Assembly (NCBI GenBank): GCA_007844125.1
Contig: CM017558.1
Span: 56,910,202 to 56,974,201, forward strand
Direction of reading: 5' to 3'
DNA length: 64,000 nucleotides
Origin: Sinonovacula constricta
Taxonomy: Eukaryota > Mollusca > Bivalvia > Cardiida > Solecurtidae
In this document: piece by piece, positions 36,807 through 49,387 of the stretch
Position numbering within the stretch: the first letter of the stretch is position 1
How the letters are laid out: each line of letters starts with the position of its first letter
Position numbers and translations under genes: made by a program
Notes under the pieces: model-generated
Databases searched by the model: none
Told to the model about the DNA's origin: nothing
The model's input: only the letters and a program-made list of their open reading frames with translations

Positions 36807-37803
36807 TTTTATCACATTTTTTTAACGCAGAGTTTCCTCCTCTTTAATTTGGAACATCAATGCCGTTGAAAAAGTGGTATAAGGCTGTATGACGTCATTC
36901 AACCAAATACAGCATCATGACAATTTTAGTGTATTGTTGCGGCGTTCTAATAGTGCTGTTTTATTTTATAGTAAAACAAATATTGAACTTAGTTTTAACA
37001 TTTATTTTACATGTATGAACACTGAATCACAATCAAAGACATGTACAAAATCATCTCGATCTTTAACAACAGTAAATAGGTGAGAACTTGTGACCCAGAA
37101 AAAAGTTTTAAAGCTGTTAGGGTAAAGGTCGCCATTTAAATTCTCGTTTTCATCGCTGTCTTTGCCGATTATGGATATACTTCTCTTGGGCTTTTTGTGC
37201 AGTGGGCTTGAACGTTCTGCAGTGAAATGAACGCATAATTGTTAAATAGGAGGCTGAATGTTGGAATGTTCCGCCAAATTTGTTTCCAGCAAACATGTTG
37301 TTGAAACCACCACGGACCGTTAGGTTGAAGTTCTGTATGGCGGAACCCATTGTTGTCTATTTGCCGACTGACCATTCTCCGGTGGTAACTATTTACTTTT
37401 TCTGTACATCTGTTATCTCATTGCTTCTCTATCATTTTACGTTCAACCGATATGTTTATACTTATGTGCGTTACCAGAGTGTTTTTATGCTGATTTTCTC
37501 ATGGGATTTAGTGCAAATTGAGTAATGATATTAGAAATAAATCCCGTCTTAAAGAATAAGTAACATTTCTCGCAGCCTACAGATTAATTTGACTGAAATA
37601 ACTGCCAGTAGGAATTTAATAACATGAGAGAATCTTATTGGGCTACAAATTCCAAAACACTTATTTTTACCAATAATTTCGGACTGGCTCTTTTTAGTTA
37701 TCATGAATTTATCTTAGTAAATTAAATTAAATTGCCTTTGTATGTGATTAAAATTTCAAATAATGTTAAATTCTGTTCTTAATTAACAAGAAAACGAACT
37801 TAC

Positions 37804-37928
37804 TTGCATAGTCTCTTTCGCCGTACCAAGACCAAGGCAATAGCTATACACATCGACATGACAGCACCTACTACTGCTCCTATTACGCCAGCTGTTATAT
37901 CGGATCGGACCGATTTTATTTTCTTACC
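37804..37928 (-). CDS. Orphan transmembrane exon of receptor copy D
   Basis: Minus strand reads GKKIKSVRSDITAGVIG, then AVVGAVMSMCIAIALVLV, a membrane helix, and RRKRLCK, ending at a perfect GTAAGT donor in phase 2, as in live exon 12. The sequence differs from exon 12, so it is a diverged paralogue. The acceptor side is AAAG directly beside a CA tract, and the phase there does not fit an EGF exon's phase 1. No upstream live exon is visible, so it is probably part of a dead or chimeric copy. Confidence 0.5.
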
Positions 37929-37936
37929 CTTTGACG

Positions 37937-38050
37937 CACACACACACACACACGCACACGCACACACACACAAACACGCACACACACACACGCACACACG
38001 CACACACACACAAACACGTACACACACACACGCACACACGCACACACACA

Positions 38051-38093
<43 letters not shown>

Positions 38094-38269
38094 AAACACG
38101 CACACACACACACAAACACACGCACACACACACACACATACAACCACGCACTCACACACGCACACACACACACCCACAACAAACACACACACACACACAC
38201 ACACTACACCACCACACACGCACACACACACCACAACACCACACACACACAAACACACACACACACAAA

Positions 38270-38308
<39 letters not shown>

Positions 38309-38536
38309 ATACACACACATACGCACACACGCACACACACACACAAAACACACACACACACGCACGCACCAACGCACACACGCACACACACCACACAACA
38401 CACACAAAAAACAAACACACCACACACACACAAACACACATACACCACACACACAAACACAACGCCAACACACACAAACACACACACACACACGCACGCA
38501 CGCACACACGCACACACGCACACACACACACAAACA

Positions 38537-38592
<56 letters not shown>
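37937..38592. repeat. Long complex CA/CACG repeat tract
   Basis: About 655 bp of CA with CACG, CAAA and CACC variants, then an AT tract to 38630. Long open frames on both strands (poly His-Thr or Cys-Val) are artefacts of the repeat. Confidence 0.97.
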
Positions 38593-38610
<18 letters not shown>

Positions 38611-38801
38611 GTGTGTGTATATATATATATCACATTTGGCATGCAAGCAATGGCCACAATTTTCTTAATGACAAAAAGAATAAAGATAGCTCGATCACTT
38701 CTAAAGTACATTTAATGAAGAAATATCGCTAGTTTTAAATGAAACCAGCAACTCAGCAACTCTATTTTCATTAATAGCATTTAATAGGTACACATTCTGA
38801 C

Positions 38802-38932
38802 CATCGTGGCAGGTATTCCCTTTGCAACCTGCCTTACATCTTTTGGACAGATTCCTGTCACTTGATCACATAATAGACCCCCAGAGAAGTTGCCGCAGCT
38901 CTGACAGTTACTATAGTGACCATCCATGTAAA
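38802..38932 (-). pseudogene. Decayed EGF exon of receptor copy D
   Basis: Closest to live exon 9: shares GHYSNC-type start, CGNF for CGNC, and LLCDQVTGICPK. The first cysteine is now tyrosine, one base is lost after CCAAAA so the frame shifts, and the donor GTGAGA has become GTCAGA. The flanking intron also matches (AACCAGCAAC near 38.75 and 5.60 kb). Confidence 0.8.
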
Positions 38933-39035
38933 CTGAAACAATCGCATCACTTGTTAGTCGTTGTTAAGCCTTTAATTATGAATTAATATTCCAACAAAGC
39001 TTTATAGCCTTACCGCTATTATTAAACATTGAAAT

Positions 39036-39649
39036 ATGAAGATGAAACACAATCTAGTACCATTGCATATAATTGTCACCCGAATTTATATTATTCTTGA
39101 AGGTATTGAGAATGCCTTGTTGGTACCGAATATAGACTTATCTGATGAGCTTTTTTTCTTTTTTATTCTTTCTATCTTGCGTGACAGAAGAAAGAAGAAA
39201 AAACAAACGCGTATAGCCATATTTCTCAAATTACTCAATATGCCTACTGTACATAAACGACACACCCTAAGAAAAAGTCCCGAATTTAAAATTCACTACA
39301 TGGCGATATAGTTGTAAAACATATAAAACGATAAGTTTTCAAAATATTATCAACAAAAACATTAACATTTTTAACAAACCCAAGAAACTAACACTTAGCC
39401 AAACATTTTAATGACCCGACGGTCCACACATTGATTATTTGCCTGGTTACCAGCGGGAACGAATGCACCATAAACGAAGTTGTTATTGTGTTTTGGCGTC
39501 AACTAAGCTTCATAAGCATACAAAATGTACCAAACAGTGCGTGTTTCAGTTTTTATACGTTAAAAGAGAATTGTCAATTTTCTGAGCTCTAACACAGATT
39601 TCAAAGTAGGTCAAAACGATGCTTTGATTATTTACTGAGAGACACATAT
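39036..39649. other. Intergenic, no gene seen
   Basis: A lysine-rich open stretch at 39036-39311 has no recognisable domain. Confidence 0.5.
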
Positions 39650-40665
39650 ATAGCTTTATTTTCTCCTTTAACAGAAGATTGCATTACAATACATAATATA
39701 TATAAACATATACAAATAAAATTACAACATGAGCTACTAAGAATCAGACACATGTCGCATCTATGATGAGGAATAGGCGTACAAAAACATCAACAACTAG
39801 AGAATGAATAACACGTGAACACTGGAAAGGATCACATACACATGCACAAGACACGCCCACATGTGTGTCAGAAAGAAAAAAAAGACGGAAAAAAGCATAC
39901 ATATAATTGAAAAGAACCAGTACAGTTATTTTACGTTTGTAGCTTTCACTTTCTTAGAGCTTGTAGAAGCAAGAACTTAAAGTAAAGTACTCATTAGTAA
40001 AATAAACTAAACAAATGGCATTTTATGCACTTACGCTTATATGCTCAAACTTGCCGAAACGAAAAACAAGAAGAGCGTTAATTAATAAGAGTGCATATGC
40101 AGGACAGACGATTTACTTAAAATATATCAACAATATATTAATAAGAGTGCATATGTAGAAAAGACGATTTACCCTAAATGTGTTAACAATATATTAATGA
40201 CTCATGATGTGGACTAAAGGCGTAGACATCGTTATCCAAATCCAAGATGCGTCTAACTTATTTGTAAGATAACCACATGAGATGGACATGGCGAAATAGA
40301 ACATTTATCAAAAAATGATACGGTATGCTTAATTAAGCAGACAGTGCTGGACACTGGCCACCAAGAAGTGCATTCACTTTTGTTCTCTCATCTAAAGAGA
40401 GAAAGGTTGACAACACGTGATCTCCGAATTCGCTTTGCAGACAGACCGCCAACTGACCTCGGTGTGTATACAAATGTGGACAGACAGTAAGAATATGATC
40501 AGTAAGATTAGTGTCGTTTAGCTCAACGCCACATCTTCGACATGACCCACCCTGCCATGATAAACAAGTAACCAGTTTTTCTTTGCCACCGTATCTACTC
40601 GGGATGAAATTATTCACAATCTGCCACAATAACGATACGCCACCGTTTAATATTGATTCGCCAGA
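39650..40665 (-). mobile_element. LINE 3' fragment with C-terminal zinc finger
   Basis: Coding part at 40333-40665 reads GGVSLLWQIVNNFIPSRYGG, then CRRCGVELNDTNLTDHILTV and CPH, the C-x2-C...H...C finger of some LINE C-termini; the element at 16824-18574 has a related finger. The presumed 3' UTR runs down to an AATAAAGC near 39650; that end is approximate. Confidence 0.65.
40082..40193. repeat. Tandem 56-bp duplication
   Basis: TTAATAAGAGTGCATATG starts at 40082 and again at 40138; the second unit ends at 40193. Some substitutions differ between units. Within the presumed LINE 3' region. Confidence 0.9.
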
Positions 40666-40785
40666 CGTGTATAACTCTTAACCAAACACAAGAAAAACTT
40701 CAACGGATAACTTCGCCAAGATGATTGACAGACTTTATAGAATGTATATCGTATAATGCATTGTTGTTGTTCTTGTTGCTGTAGA

Positions 40786-40810
40786 AGTAGTAGTAGCAGT
40801 AGAAGTAGTT

Positions 40811-40854
<44 letters not shown>

Positions 40855-40895
40855 CGTAGTAGAAGCAGCAGTCATAATAGTAAAAGTAGTAGTAA

Positions 40896-40952
<57 letters not shown>

Positions 40953-41082
40953 AAGTACTAGTAGTAGTAGAAGTACTGGTAGAAATATAGTGGTAGTAGT
41001 AGTACTAGTAGAAGTTGTAGTAGCAGAAGTAGTAGTAGAAGTAGTAGTAGTAGTAGAAGTAGTCGTAGTAGTAGAAGTAGTT

Positions 41083-41126
<44 letters not shown>

Positions 41127-41335
41127 CGTAGTAGAAGCAGCAGTCATAATAGTAAAAGTAGTAGTAATAGTAGTAGTAGTAGTAATAGTAGTAGTAGTAA
41201 AAGTAGTAGTAGTAGTAGAAGTAGTAGTAGAAATATAGTGGTAGTAGTAGTACTAGTAGAAGTTGTAGTAGCAGAAGTTAGTAGTAGAAGTAGTAGTAGT
41301 AGTAGTAGTTAGTAGGTAGTATAGAAGTAGAAAGT
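40786..41335. repeat. AGT satellite with higher-order structure
   Basis: AGT repeats with landmark variants that recur: GAAATATAGTGG at 40982 and 41230, and AGAAGCAGCAGTCAT at 40861 and 41133. A unit of about 250-270 bp was therefore duplicated. Confidence 0.9.
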
Positions 41336-41344
41336 AGACGTAAA

Positions 41345-41635
41345 TTATAGTATATATATATATATCTACTATATCTATATATATCCTTATGTGGTATAGA
41401 TATATCATATATATATATATAATATATATATCTCTATATAAGTATATATATATGATATATATATCTCTATATATCTCTATCTCTATTATAGTTACATTCT
41501 CTCTCTATAATATAATTTAATAGATTAAAAAGGTCTATATATATATTATCCTATATCTATGATAATCTATAGATAATATATATCTCTCTTCTATATAATA
41601 TACTATCTCATATATATATATATATATATATCTAT
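41345..41635. repeat. TA/CTAT-rich low-complexity tract
   Basis: Imperfect TA, TATC and CTCTAT repeats following the AGT satellite. Confidence 0.9.
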
Positions 41636-42540
41636 ATACCCATTTTTTACAATATTGTAACTTATATATTACTGCTAGAAGTAAAAATGTTCCAACATAT
41701 GTTATATGTACTATAATGTCGGCAAAAAAGTGATATGTAAGACAATGACTGTTCTTATCTTGTAAATAATATATAAACCATGTAATTTTAATTAATCAGC
41801 AATCATTATTTGCGTAGACAAGGTTTGTTAAACGGATCACAATGCCAATGAGGCCCTTGAACGAGCGGTTGAAGTCTCCGACCATTAACTCCTCATCCGC
41901 AAGCCGCGTAAAAAGTATTCCGGTCGCATTGAAACATGTAGGAAGATGTTTCAGCTGATCTGTGGTGCGCCATAGGTTTTACAAATACGTGAGTCCATTT
42001 CTTCCTAATTCCATAACAGACTAGCGTTGCTATAGTGACAACCGGTCGCTGCGTTGTACATCAAAACAAACAGAACATGAACTTGTGCAGCAGCCTTAAG
42101 TTACACAAAGATGTGAAGACAGAATTAATCTGGAACATAATATTATGTATACAAAGAAAAATGTTTAATATCTCCAAAACTTAACATACATCTCACAATT
42201 AAAATGAAATGAGAGAAACAGTAAAGACAAAACGATCTAGTATGTCCTTAATCCCGATGGAAGTAATGTTGTAACAAAGCAATGTTATTACCTTAGTACG
42301 TGCTACTGTGGTTTATAATAACACACTGAACTGACATTAAGAATACAACTTAACAAAAGTTGCTATCAAGTGAAAGGTAGTTTGTCATTCATTAGAGGAA
42401 AGAAATACTACAACAACTAATCTTATTGTCCAAGATTGATATTACTTTTCTAGTAAATCTGGGTGTAAGGACGTAATAATTAGACCGAACACAGTTTTTT
42501 GCAAGATGTTCGTGTAATAAAAGTCTTGACAAGGAATAAA
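41636..42540. other. Intergenic, nothing firm
   Basis: Minus strand near 41.83-41.92 kb contains a short ELMVGDFNR-like reading that could be a LINE endonuclease scrap; too little to call. Confidence 0.4.
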
Positions 42541-42548
42541 TCTCATGT

Positions 42549-42966
42549 CAGATCTAGGGTTTGAACCCAGAATCCTTCTTACTTAAAACCTTAAGGTTAG
42601 AAACCTAACCTTTTGATCAAGAACACTTCAACTATGTTATAAATGCTTGCAGGTCGTGATTCTAACGTTTTTCAATGATAATCCAAATCGTAAATAAGAT
42701 TTGTGTTAAACTTTTCATAAAGGGTCTAAGGTTTGAATTCGGAACCATCTGATCCCAAGTCTATGATCTTAGCCTCTTGACCAAGAACAATTCAAGAGTA
42801 TTATTATAAATGTTTTCTTGGTGTATTAAACGTTTGTCTATGCAAGTGAATTAATCATCCGAAACTTTAATACGATCCTTTTGAATACCTGTCGTGACAA
42901 GGCTAGGGATTGAATTTGAAACCCTCCGATCCAGAGTCCGAAAACGTGATCAATTGACCACAAACA
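42549..42966 (-). repeat. Three tandem tRNA-like SINE heads
   Basis: Diverged heads at 42549-42625, 42720-42790 and 42898-42966, spaced about 175 bp. Each minus-strand unit has a TTGATCAAAAGG/TTGGTCAAGAGG/GTGGTCAATTG start and a GGTTCAAACCC, AATTCAAACCT or AATTCAATCCC B-box. Arms do not pair as real tRNAs. Confidence 0.6.
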
Positions 42967-43019
42967 GTTCGCAGATGCTATAAAACTATTCATGCACGCT
43001 GGCAGTACTTGGAATTCTA

Positions 43020-45125
43020 TTTTTTTTTATATTTGCGGGGACCTTACAGAAATCGTTAATGTATCTTAAAAAGTTGCATACACATTGCATCTAAATTCAG
43101 ATTTTACCATGCATACTCAATAGATCGTTCAGAACAAACCTTTTTTCTGGCTATGGACTGTTTCGTTGCTATAGGTAATCTCAATTCATTAAAATGCAGT
43201 CCGAATATCCAAGGAAATACTGAGGAACATTTCTATCTACTTTCGTAAGTAAGGGCGTAGAGAGTACTTGTACATTTAGTAAAATGTGTAGAATTTTTAA
43301 TATAAAAAAGAAATAAACCGAAATATCTTGTTTTTACCATGTTTGCATAAAAGTTACAGACATAGAAAAATAAATAGAAAAATAAATAAATAAAAAATAG
43401 AATGCCGTTTACCGATTTAGGACCCCTATTTTATCAGGGTTAGAAGAGGGTATAAACGTAAATGTGCACCGGAAGTAGTACCCCTGACGGTAAGTTGTTG
43501 TTGCTGATATTTTAAGATTGATTATTTTGTTCTTGGCGGATTTGCAATAAAGAAGATCATCTCATGCATTTTGGTGCAAAACAAAGCTAAAACATTGTGA
43601 AGTTATAAAAATTCAAAATAACTGCAGTCCGATGCTCAATAATGGATAGATCCATTTAGACCTGAACTGATAATTTCAATGAAATTGTGCAGGTACACTT
43701 TGCAAAAATCACTGTGTATATTTTCAGGGGTGGATAAACGTCTTTGCAGCACATAACTTTTCTTCGCAGCTGGCCGTTTAATTGACCTTTCTCAGCATAT
43801 ATAGATTTGTCATTTCTTAAAAATGGTTCGCTGATAAGTTGCTTCTAAATATGTGACATTTACTATATTGTAACGAACAAATTCATCCCATCGATCGTCG
43901 TTTGCATATATTGGGAAGAAAATAATTATTATAATACATGTATTTTCTATCTTAGCGAATTTTTGCGGCGAAAAACCATTGCAGTATCGTCGGATATTAT
44001 GCAAAACTGATATGCATTAATATTGCATGAATTTAGATTTCTATTGGGTGTTCGAGAACGTGTTGTACACAATTTCGATGTTCAGGGTTTATGGAAGTTA
44101 CAACTAAAACACGTCTTATAAAAAATAACATTTCCAGTGTAGCCTTCATAAAATAGTATGACTAACAAAACAGTACTGATTTGCCGCGAAGGCCGGACAA
44201 AATACAACTATCAGTAATTGCTGTAGAACAAACAAAATAAGAAGTATGGATGTTCGGCACATCAAACAAGCAAAGCGTGTATTAAAACTTGGACCAAAAT
44301 ATAATGGGCTTTGCACACATCGTCAAACTACCATCGTGTACCAGTACACTGTTCATTTGGATTTTAGAAAAACAATAACAATTACAATATGCCAAAGCAT
44401 ATTGAGGCTGTGTTTAAATGTTTGAAACAGCCAAATTTTAGAGCCAGCGAAAACTGCAGAAATAGTTTAATGTGGTTTCCGACAGTTTGCCTATATCTAA
44501 TATATGTAACAATACCTTATATCTGTTTGGGGTATTTGTACACGATTTCTACATTAAAACAATCATTCTTCAGTCTAAGCTGTGATGATTTTCAACAGTA
44601 CCTCAAGTTTACGGCAGTTTAACTCGTTGTCAGCACTTAAATGTCTATGCTTTCAAATCAATAAATAAGAACAATTGGGATTCCTGCTAACAATAGACAT
44701 CGACACGTTTGACGTAAATGAACATAATTTGTGACGTAGTTTTCCTAGTATGTAAATAGCTAACTGTGCAACATGGCTCAGATAGGAAATACATGTTTGA
44801 AATGACGATTGTGTCGTTATGGTTCACTTGTCAGACATGTGTAGGACATCAATAAACAGCATTTTGCGGGCGCGTATCTGCCATTAGGCACTTTAAGCAC
44901 GTGCGTAACCTCTGTTCGTAAATTCAAAATCTAAAATTGCCAAAAGCACTTAAAAAGTCGATGCCTAGCCCGGGTTTCGAGTTATATTGTTTTTCTTTTC
45001 ACTTTCTTTGCAACGAAAAAAAAATGCCATAAAAGGCACCTGAGCCAATATAGCATGCCCTGCACCCGCATGCATGATAGTTGCACCGGATTGTTTCTGA
45101 TATTGCTTCGTGAGGAAAATATTGA
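43020..45125. other. Intergenic, no gene seen
   Basis: AT-rich. Open stretches at 43810-44004 (minus) and 44389-44622 (plus) show no domain or splice context. Confidence 0.5.
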
Positions 45126-45129
45126 TTTT

Positions 45130-46850
45130 GCGGACTCGAACTCATTTTTTCTAACTACAGACCAGTGAGCAACCTACCATTTCTGTCGAAATTAATTGAA
45201 AAGGCAGCATTATTCTACATTAACAAACATGCAAACGAACACAATCTCCTTCCAAAGAACCAATCAGCGTACCGACAACATCATTCGTGTGAATCAGCGT
45301 TACTTCGTCTTGTAAATGACATTCTTGCTGCCATGGAAAATCAAGAAGTAACTGCATTAATAGCATTGGACTTAAGTGCAGCTTTTGATACCGTCGACCA
45401 TGACATTCTTCTCAGCGTTCTCAATCGTCAGTATGGTATCTGTGGAGTAGCACTCGACTGGTTAGACTCGTACCTGCGACCCAGGAGTTGTCGCGTAAGT
45501 GTGAACAATATAATGTCGTCAGCACGCGTGCAGTGTCCCCCAAGGAAGCTGTTTAAGGCCGTGGCTCTACCTCGCGTATGCAGGGGCCATATTTGACATT
45601 GTTCCGCCTACCATCTCCGTGTACGGCTTTGCCGACGATCATACTGCCAGCAAATGTTTCAAACCTACACCCGCTCTCGAGGCCGAATCCATTGCGGAAC
45701 TAGAAGAGTTCGCAACACAAGCAAATGATTGGATGAACAGTAATAAATTGAAAATGAATACTTCAAAACCTGAACACATAATTTTCGGAAGTGCTCCTCA
45801 GTTGCGTAAACTGTCTAAAGATGAAATTAATATTTGAGGTGATACGATCAAACGACAAAATACAATCAGATATTTAGGGGCATTTTTGGACGAAAATCTG
45901 ACTTTCAAACATCACATCAAGATAAAGTTTCGAACAGCTATGTTGAGCTTTTTTCGCATAAAAAATATTCGCAAATTCCTCACACAAGATGCAACAGAAA
46001 CTCTTGTACTCTCACTCGTTATTTCTCACTTAGACTATTGCAACGTGACTTTGTACGGTATTTCAAACTGTGATATTGCAAAACTACAGCGAATTCAAAA
46101 CATGTGTGCCAAACTAGTATTGAATCGTAGGAAAAGTGACAGTTCTAAGCAGGCACTATACGATCTACACTGGCTGCCCATCAAGGCCAGAATACAATTC
46201 AAGATTCTTGTATACATGTACAACTGCCGTGTTGGAAATGCACCAACGTATTTGAATGACCTGCTTATCCCTAAAGTTCAAATACGTTCTCTGAGATCAT
46301 CCTCATTTTCGGTTGACAGTTATGAAGTGCCTTTTAATAAGTGTAAAACTTTCAGCGACAGAAGTTTCAGTACAATCGGCCCAAAACTCTGGAATGATCT
46401 TCCATTAAATATCAGACAATGCTCATCAGTTGATAGTTTCAAGAAACACTTGAAGACTCATTTCTTCAGAGACTATTTTAATCTTTTCTAGTCAAAGTCA
46501 GTAAAGTGTAGAAACACTAAGCAGTGAACTAAGAGACAATGTTTTTCTGCGCATAAATTCTGTGATAAATATCTGATTTTACAATTTATTTATTATCCAA
46601 GTAACATTTTCATATCTTTTATCATGTCCTTTAATAATATAGCCATATTTTTAATTATTTTAAATAACATTACTGTCTTTTACTTTTGATAACATGTTTT
46701 AGATTTAGAATTAATAGTTTTATCATTCTTAAACTACATTTATTTATTATTTTTAATGTTCTGATATAATATTGTACAACGCCATTGAATATGTATTATA
46801 TGTAGAAATAGGCGTTTAAGCAAATAAAACAGTTTCAGTTTCAGTTTCAG
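45130..46850 (+). mobile_element. CR1-like LINE, 5' truncated
   Basis: RT reads SNYRPVSNLPFLSKLIEKA, ALDLSAAFDTVDHDIL and, after a frameshift near 45535, YGFADDHTASKC. A stop near 45835 interrupts the thumb region. The C-terminal 201 codons (45886-46491) are open, with LDYCNVTLYG and IGPKLWNDLP. The 3' UTR ends in AAATAAAACAG and three TTTCAG units at 46850, a CR1-style repeat terminus. Reading starts inside the RT, so the endonuclease part was never inserted or is lost. Confidence 0.88.
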
Positions 46851-47828
46851 ATATCTTTCCAACTTTAAGATATATTTTTTGTAATTCCACTGTTGTTGTT
46901 TTATTTTGCTGGGATATAACTTAAATTTGCATTTCTATGTCAGAATCATTCTCAAAGCTGTGAGCTCAATATATTTTCATACAAAAAACAAAACGACATT
47001 CCTTATTATAAAACAACACAATTCTTGTCAGCATCGCTTAACCATTTTGTCATGACCTGAAACAAATAATATCAAGGACAATATAAATCTATATGTATCT
47101 TGATTGGGGTTCAAGGTGACAAACAATCAGAACAGAGGAGTGCCGATAAAGCTAGTTAGTGGGACAAGGGACAGCGAATGCACACAGCGGATGTTGTACA
47201 CGTGCCCTATGGCTTCAGGGGTCTAGCTAGCAGCAGGGGGCCGAACGGCGTTAAAGGCATCTCGAAAGGAATGTGGTATCCCACTGAGCCAGGCCCCCAC
47301 ATGCTATGACCAGACCTGCTAATTGCTGGTCATCACTGCAGGGAGTCTTTAGCCAACATAGTACTAATCTGTCACAGTAATACCTCTGACGGGTTAATGC
47401 AAAACTAAATTACCTGCTAGTATGGATGTGAGACAGTAGGCTAGTTTTACACAAAGCCACAAACATTATTGTTAGTGATAATGTGGGTTGTTTACTATAT
47501 GATCCCTTACAAATTCTTTATTGCATTAATTACTAGGTGTCAATTTTGTAACTGCAAGATTATGTATTTATTTCATAGCTAAATATTTAATTTTGAAAAT
47601 ACATGAGAGATACAAGTTTTAGTATTCAAAATGACTCTGGACATTATTCTGACAATGAATGACTTTTTAAATTGCTTTTGTTAGAAACGTTTCGTTACAA
47701 TTTACAAATCAAAATAAAATATAACTTTAAATATATATGAGAACTAAAAGAATGAAAGAAATAACAAAATGTATAAGAAATAACAAAATCAACCAACAAA
47801 GTAAGAAAGAAAACAAATAAAGATTTTT
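46851..47828. other. Intergenic, no gene seen
   Basis: A GC-richer stretch at 47.16-47.42 kb is probably a repeat of unknown type; no coding signal found. Confidence 0.5.
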
Positions 47829-47958
<130 letters not shown>

Positions 47959-48316
47959 GCGTAATTGGTATATTCACAACTGTTTCCTTTACAAACTGTG
48001 AATGACTATGTTCAACCCCCAGATATAGCATACATACACTTGGATCTTGAACAATACCTGTGTGACAGACACATCGTTACAGACTGTGGCAGCCTGGCTT
48101 ATCAGAAAACAGATGCCCTCACATGCTGGGTGGGGCAATAAATGGGGGGGGGGGTCACTTATATAAGGCTCTTGAGATGCCTTTAATTACTGCTCGGCCA
48201 GCTAAGCATATGAGCGTCTGAGATACCTGTGACTATTTCCACACGGTCTACAAAATTGTGATCAGGCCATTGCTCAATAAAAAATGGTCGAGAAAAAACT
48301 GTATGACCGGGCAGAC

Positions 48317-48386
48317 TGGCGGGGGCGTTGGGGTGGGGGGGTGAGGTTGGTTGGAGGGGCTGTTGGGGGATGGGGTGGAGGTCATG
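48317..48386 (+). other. G-rich block, potential G-quadruplexes
   Basis: At least six runs of four to seven G within 70 bp in an AT-rich region. Open frames on both strands across it have no domain. Confidence 0.6.
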
Positions 48387-48455
48387 GCCGGTAAATCTGG
48401 GCCTGTGTAACCTATAAAATTCCGCAAAAACAAAATTTCCCCTGTCCAAATATCA

Positions 48456-49230
48456 GTGAGCATATATATGCGTCGCGCTCAAGCGCGTCGCCAATTATCT
48501 GATTTACCTTCCAATTCCAACTCCCCATTATCAAGACTGGTGGACGACCATCCACTTGTTTTAGCAGGCCCGGTCTTATGTATATGTCCGTTACCTGACA
48601 AGACACATTGTTACGTTAGTTCGCTTGATTTTATTGTAGTTTTTATTACAAATGTATGTCTGTTTAGAGCTTTAAATTAGTTGTATAATATTGTATATGC
48701 ATTTCTTTTTAGAGGGTATTCCTTACGATTTTATCCCAATGAATTAAAAAGGAGAGCATTTTACCTAACTGGCCGGTTCAAAGAGGCAGCCAGCAGTCAG
48801 ATATTGTTTACATTTGTACGCCAGGATGAAGGAACTGTTATTTAACGACTGCCATGTAAAGCTTCAATGGAACTTCTTTGGTCCTGTCCTGTCCTGTTAG
48901 TTACCAAGGTCGATGCAGCCATATGTAGCGGGTTAAGTTCCGCTAATGATCTGAGCTCCAGGGGGAAGCTCTGAACCTTTTCGGATTCTTGCCTGTGGAG
49001 AACTAATTATTAATAGGGTTTTATACGGTTTTTAATGGAAGATAAAAGACAAGCTCAAATAATTAAAGTTTAAAATCAATTTAATTATCAGAACTTGACA
49101 GAGGTGGTTTTAGTGAGAAAAGTTTAGACATTTAGTTAATGGTCTAAGGTAAAATTAATAAGAAGTGACTAATGCATTGTAGTTCCAGGTAAAAAGCATG
49201 GTACATTTTTAACTCTTATCAGGTAATATT
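48456..49230. other. Intergenic, no gene seen
   Basis: Short open stretches on both strands without recognisable motifs. Confidence 0.5.
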
Positions 49231-49242
49231 TATTCAAAATAC

Positions 49243-49307
<65 letters not shown>

Positions 49308-49350
49308 TATACTACTACTACTACTAATAATAATAATGATAATAATAATA
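49243..49350. repeat. (AAT)n microsatellite
   Basis: AAT repeats with a short ACT interruption around 49310-49325. Confidence 0.97.
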
Positions 49351-49387
49351 ACTATAAACTCCTCTAACGATTTATAGTGAATTGGTC

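Noticed and set aside
37800..38715. Very long open frames (about 303 codons on each strand) across the CA tract
   Set aside because: They translate the dinucleotide repeat (His-Thr or Cys-Val). Only the last 40 codons on the minus strand, the TM exon, are meaningful.
40082..40193. Possible CRISPR-like or satellite array
   Set aside because: Only two 56-bp units with no spacer structure; the host is an animal.
40756..41238. 160-codon serine/valine-rich frame
   Set aside because: Pure AGT repeat translation; no unique sequence.
42549..42966. Candidate tRNA genes (also at 4966, 12923, 19270, 26800, 54310)
   Set aside because: A- and B-box matches exist, but acceptor and anticodon arms do not pair and several share non-tRNA bodies, so these are SINE heads.
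44389..44622. 77-codon plus-strand ORF with hydrophobic patches
   Set aside because: No splice context, no domain, length expected by chance in 64 kb.
48183..48680. Overlapping ORFs on both strands in the G-rich area
   Set aside because: Proline-rich frames follow from the G-runs; no conserved motif.
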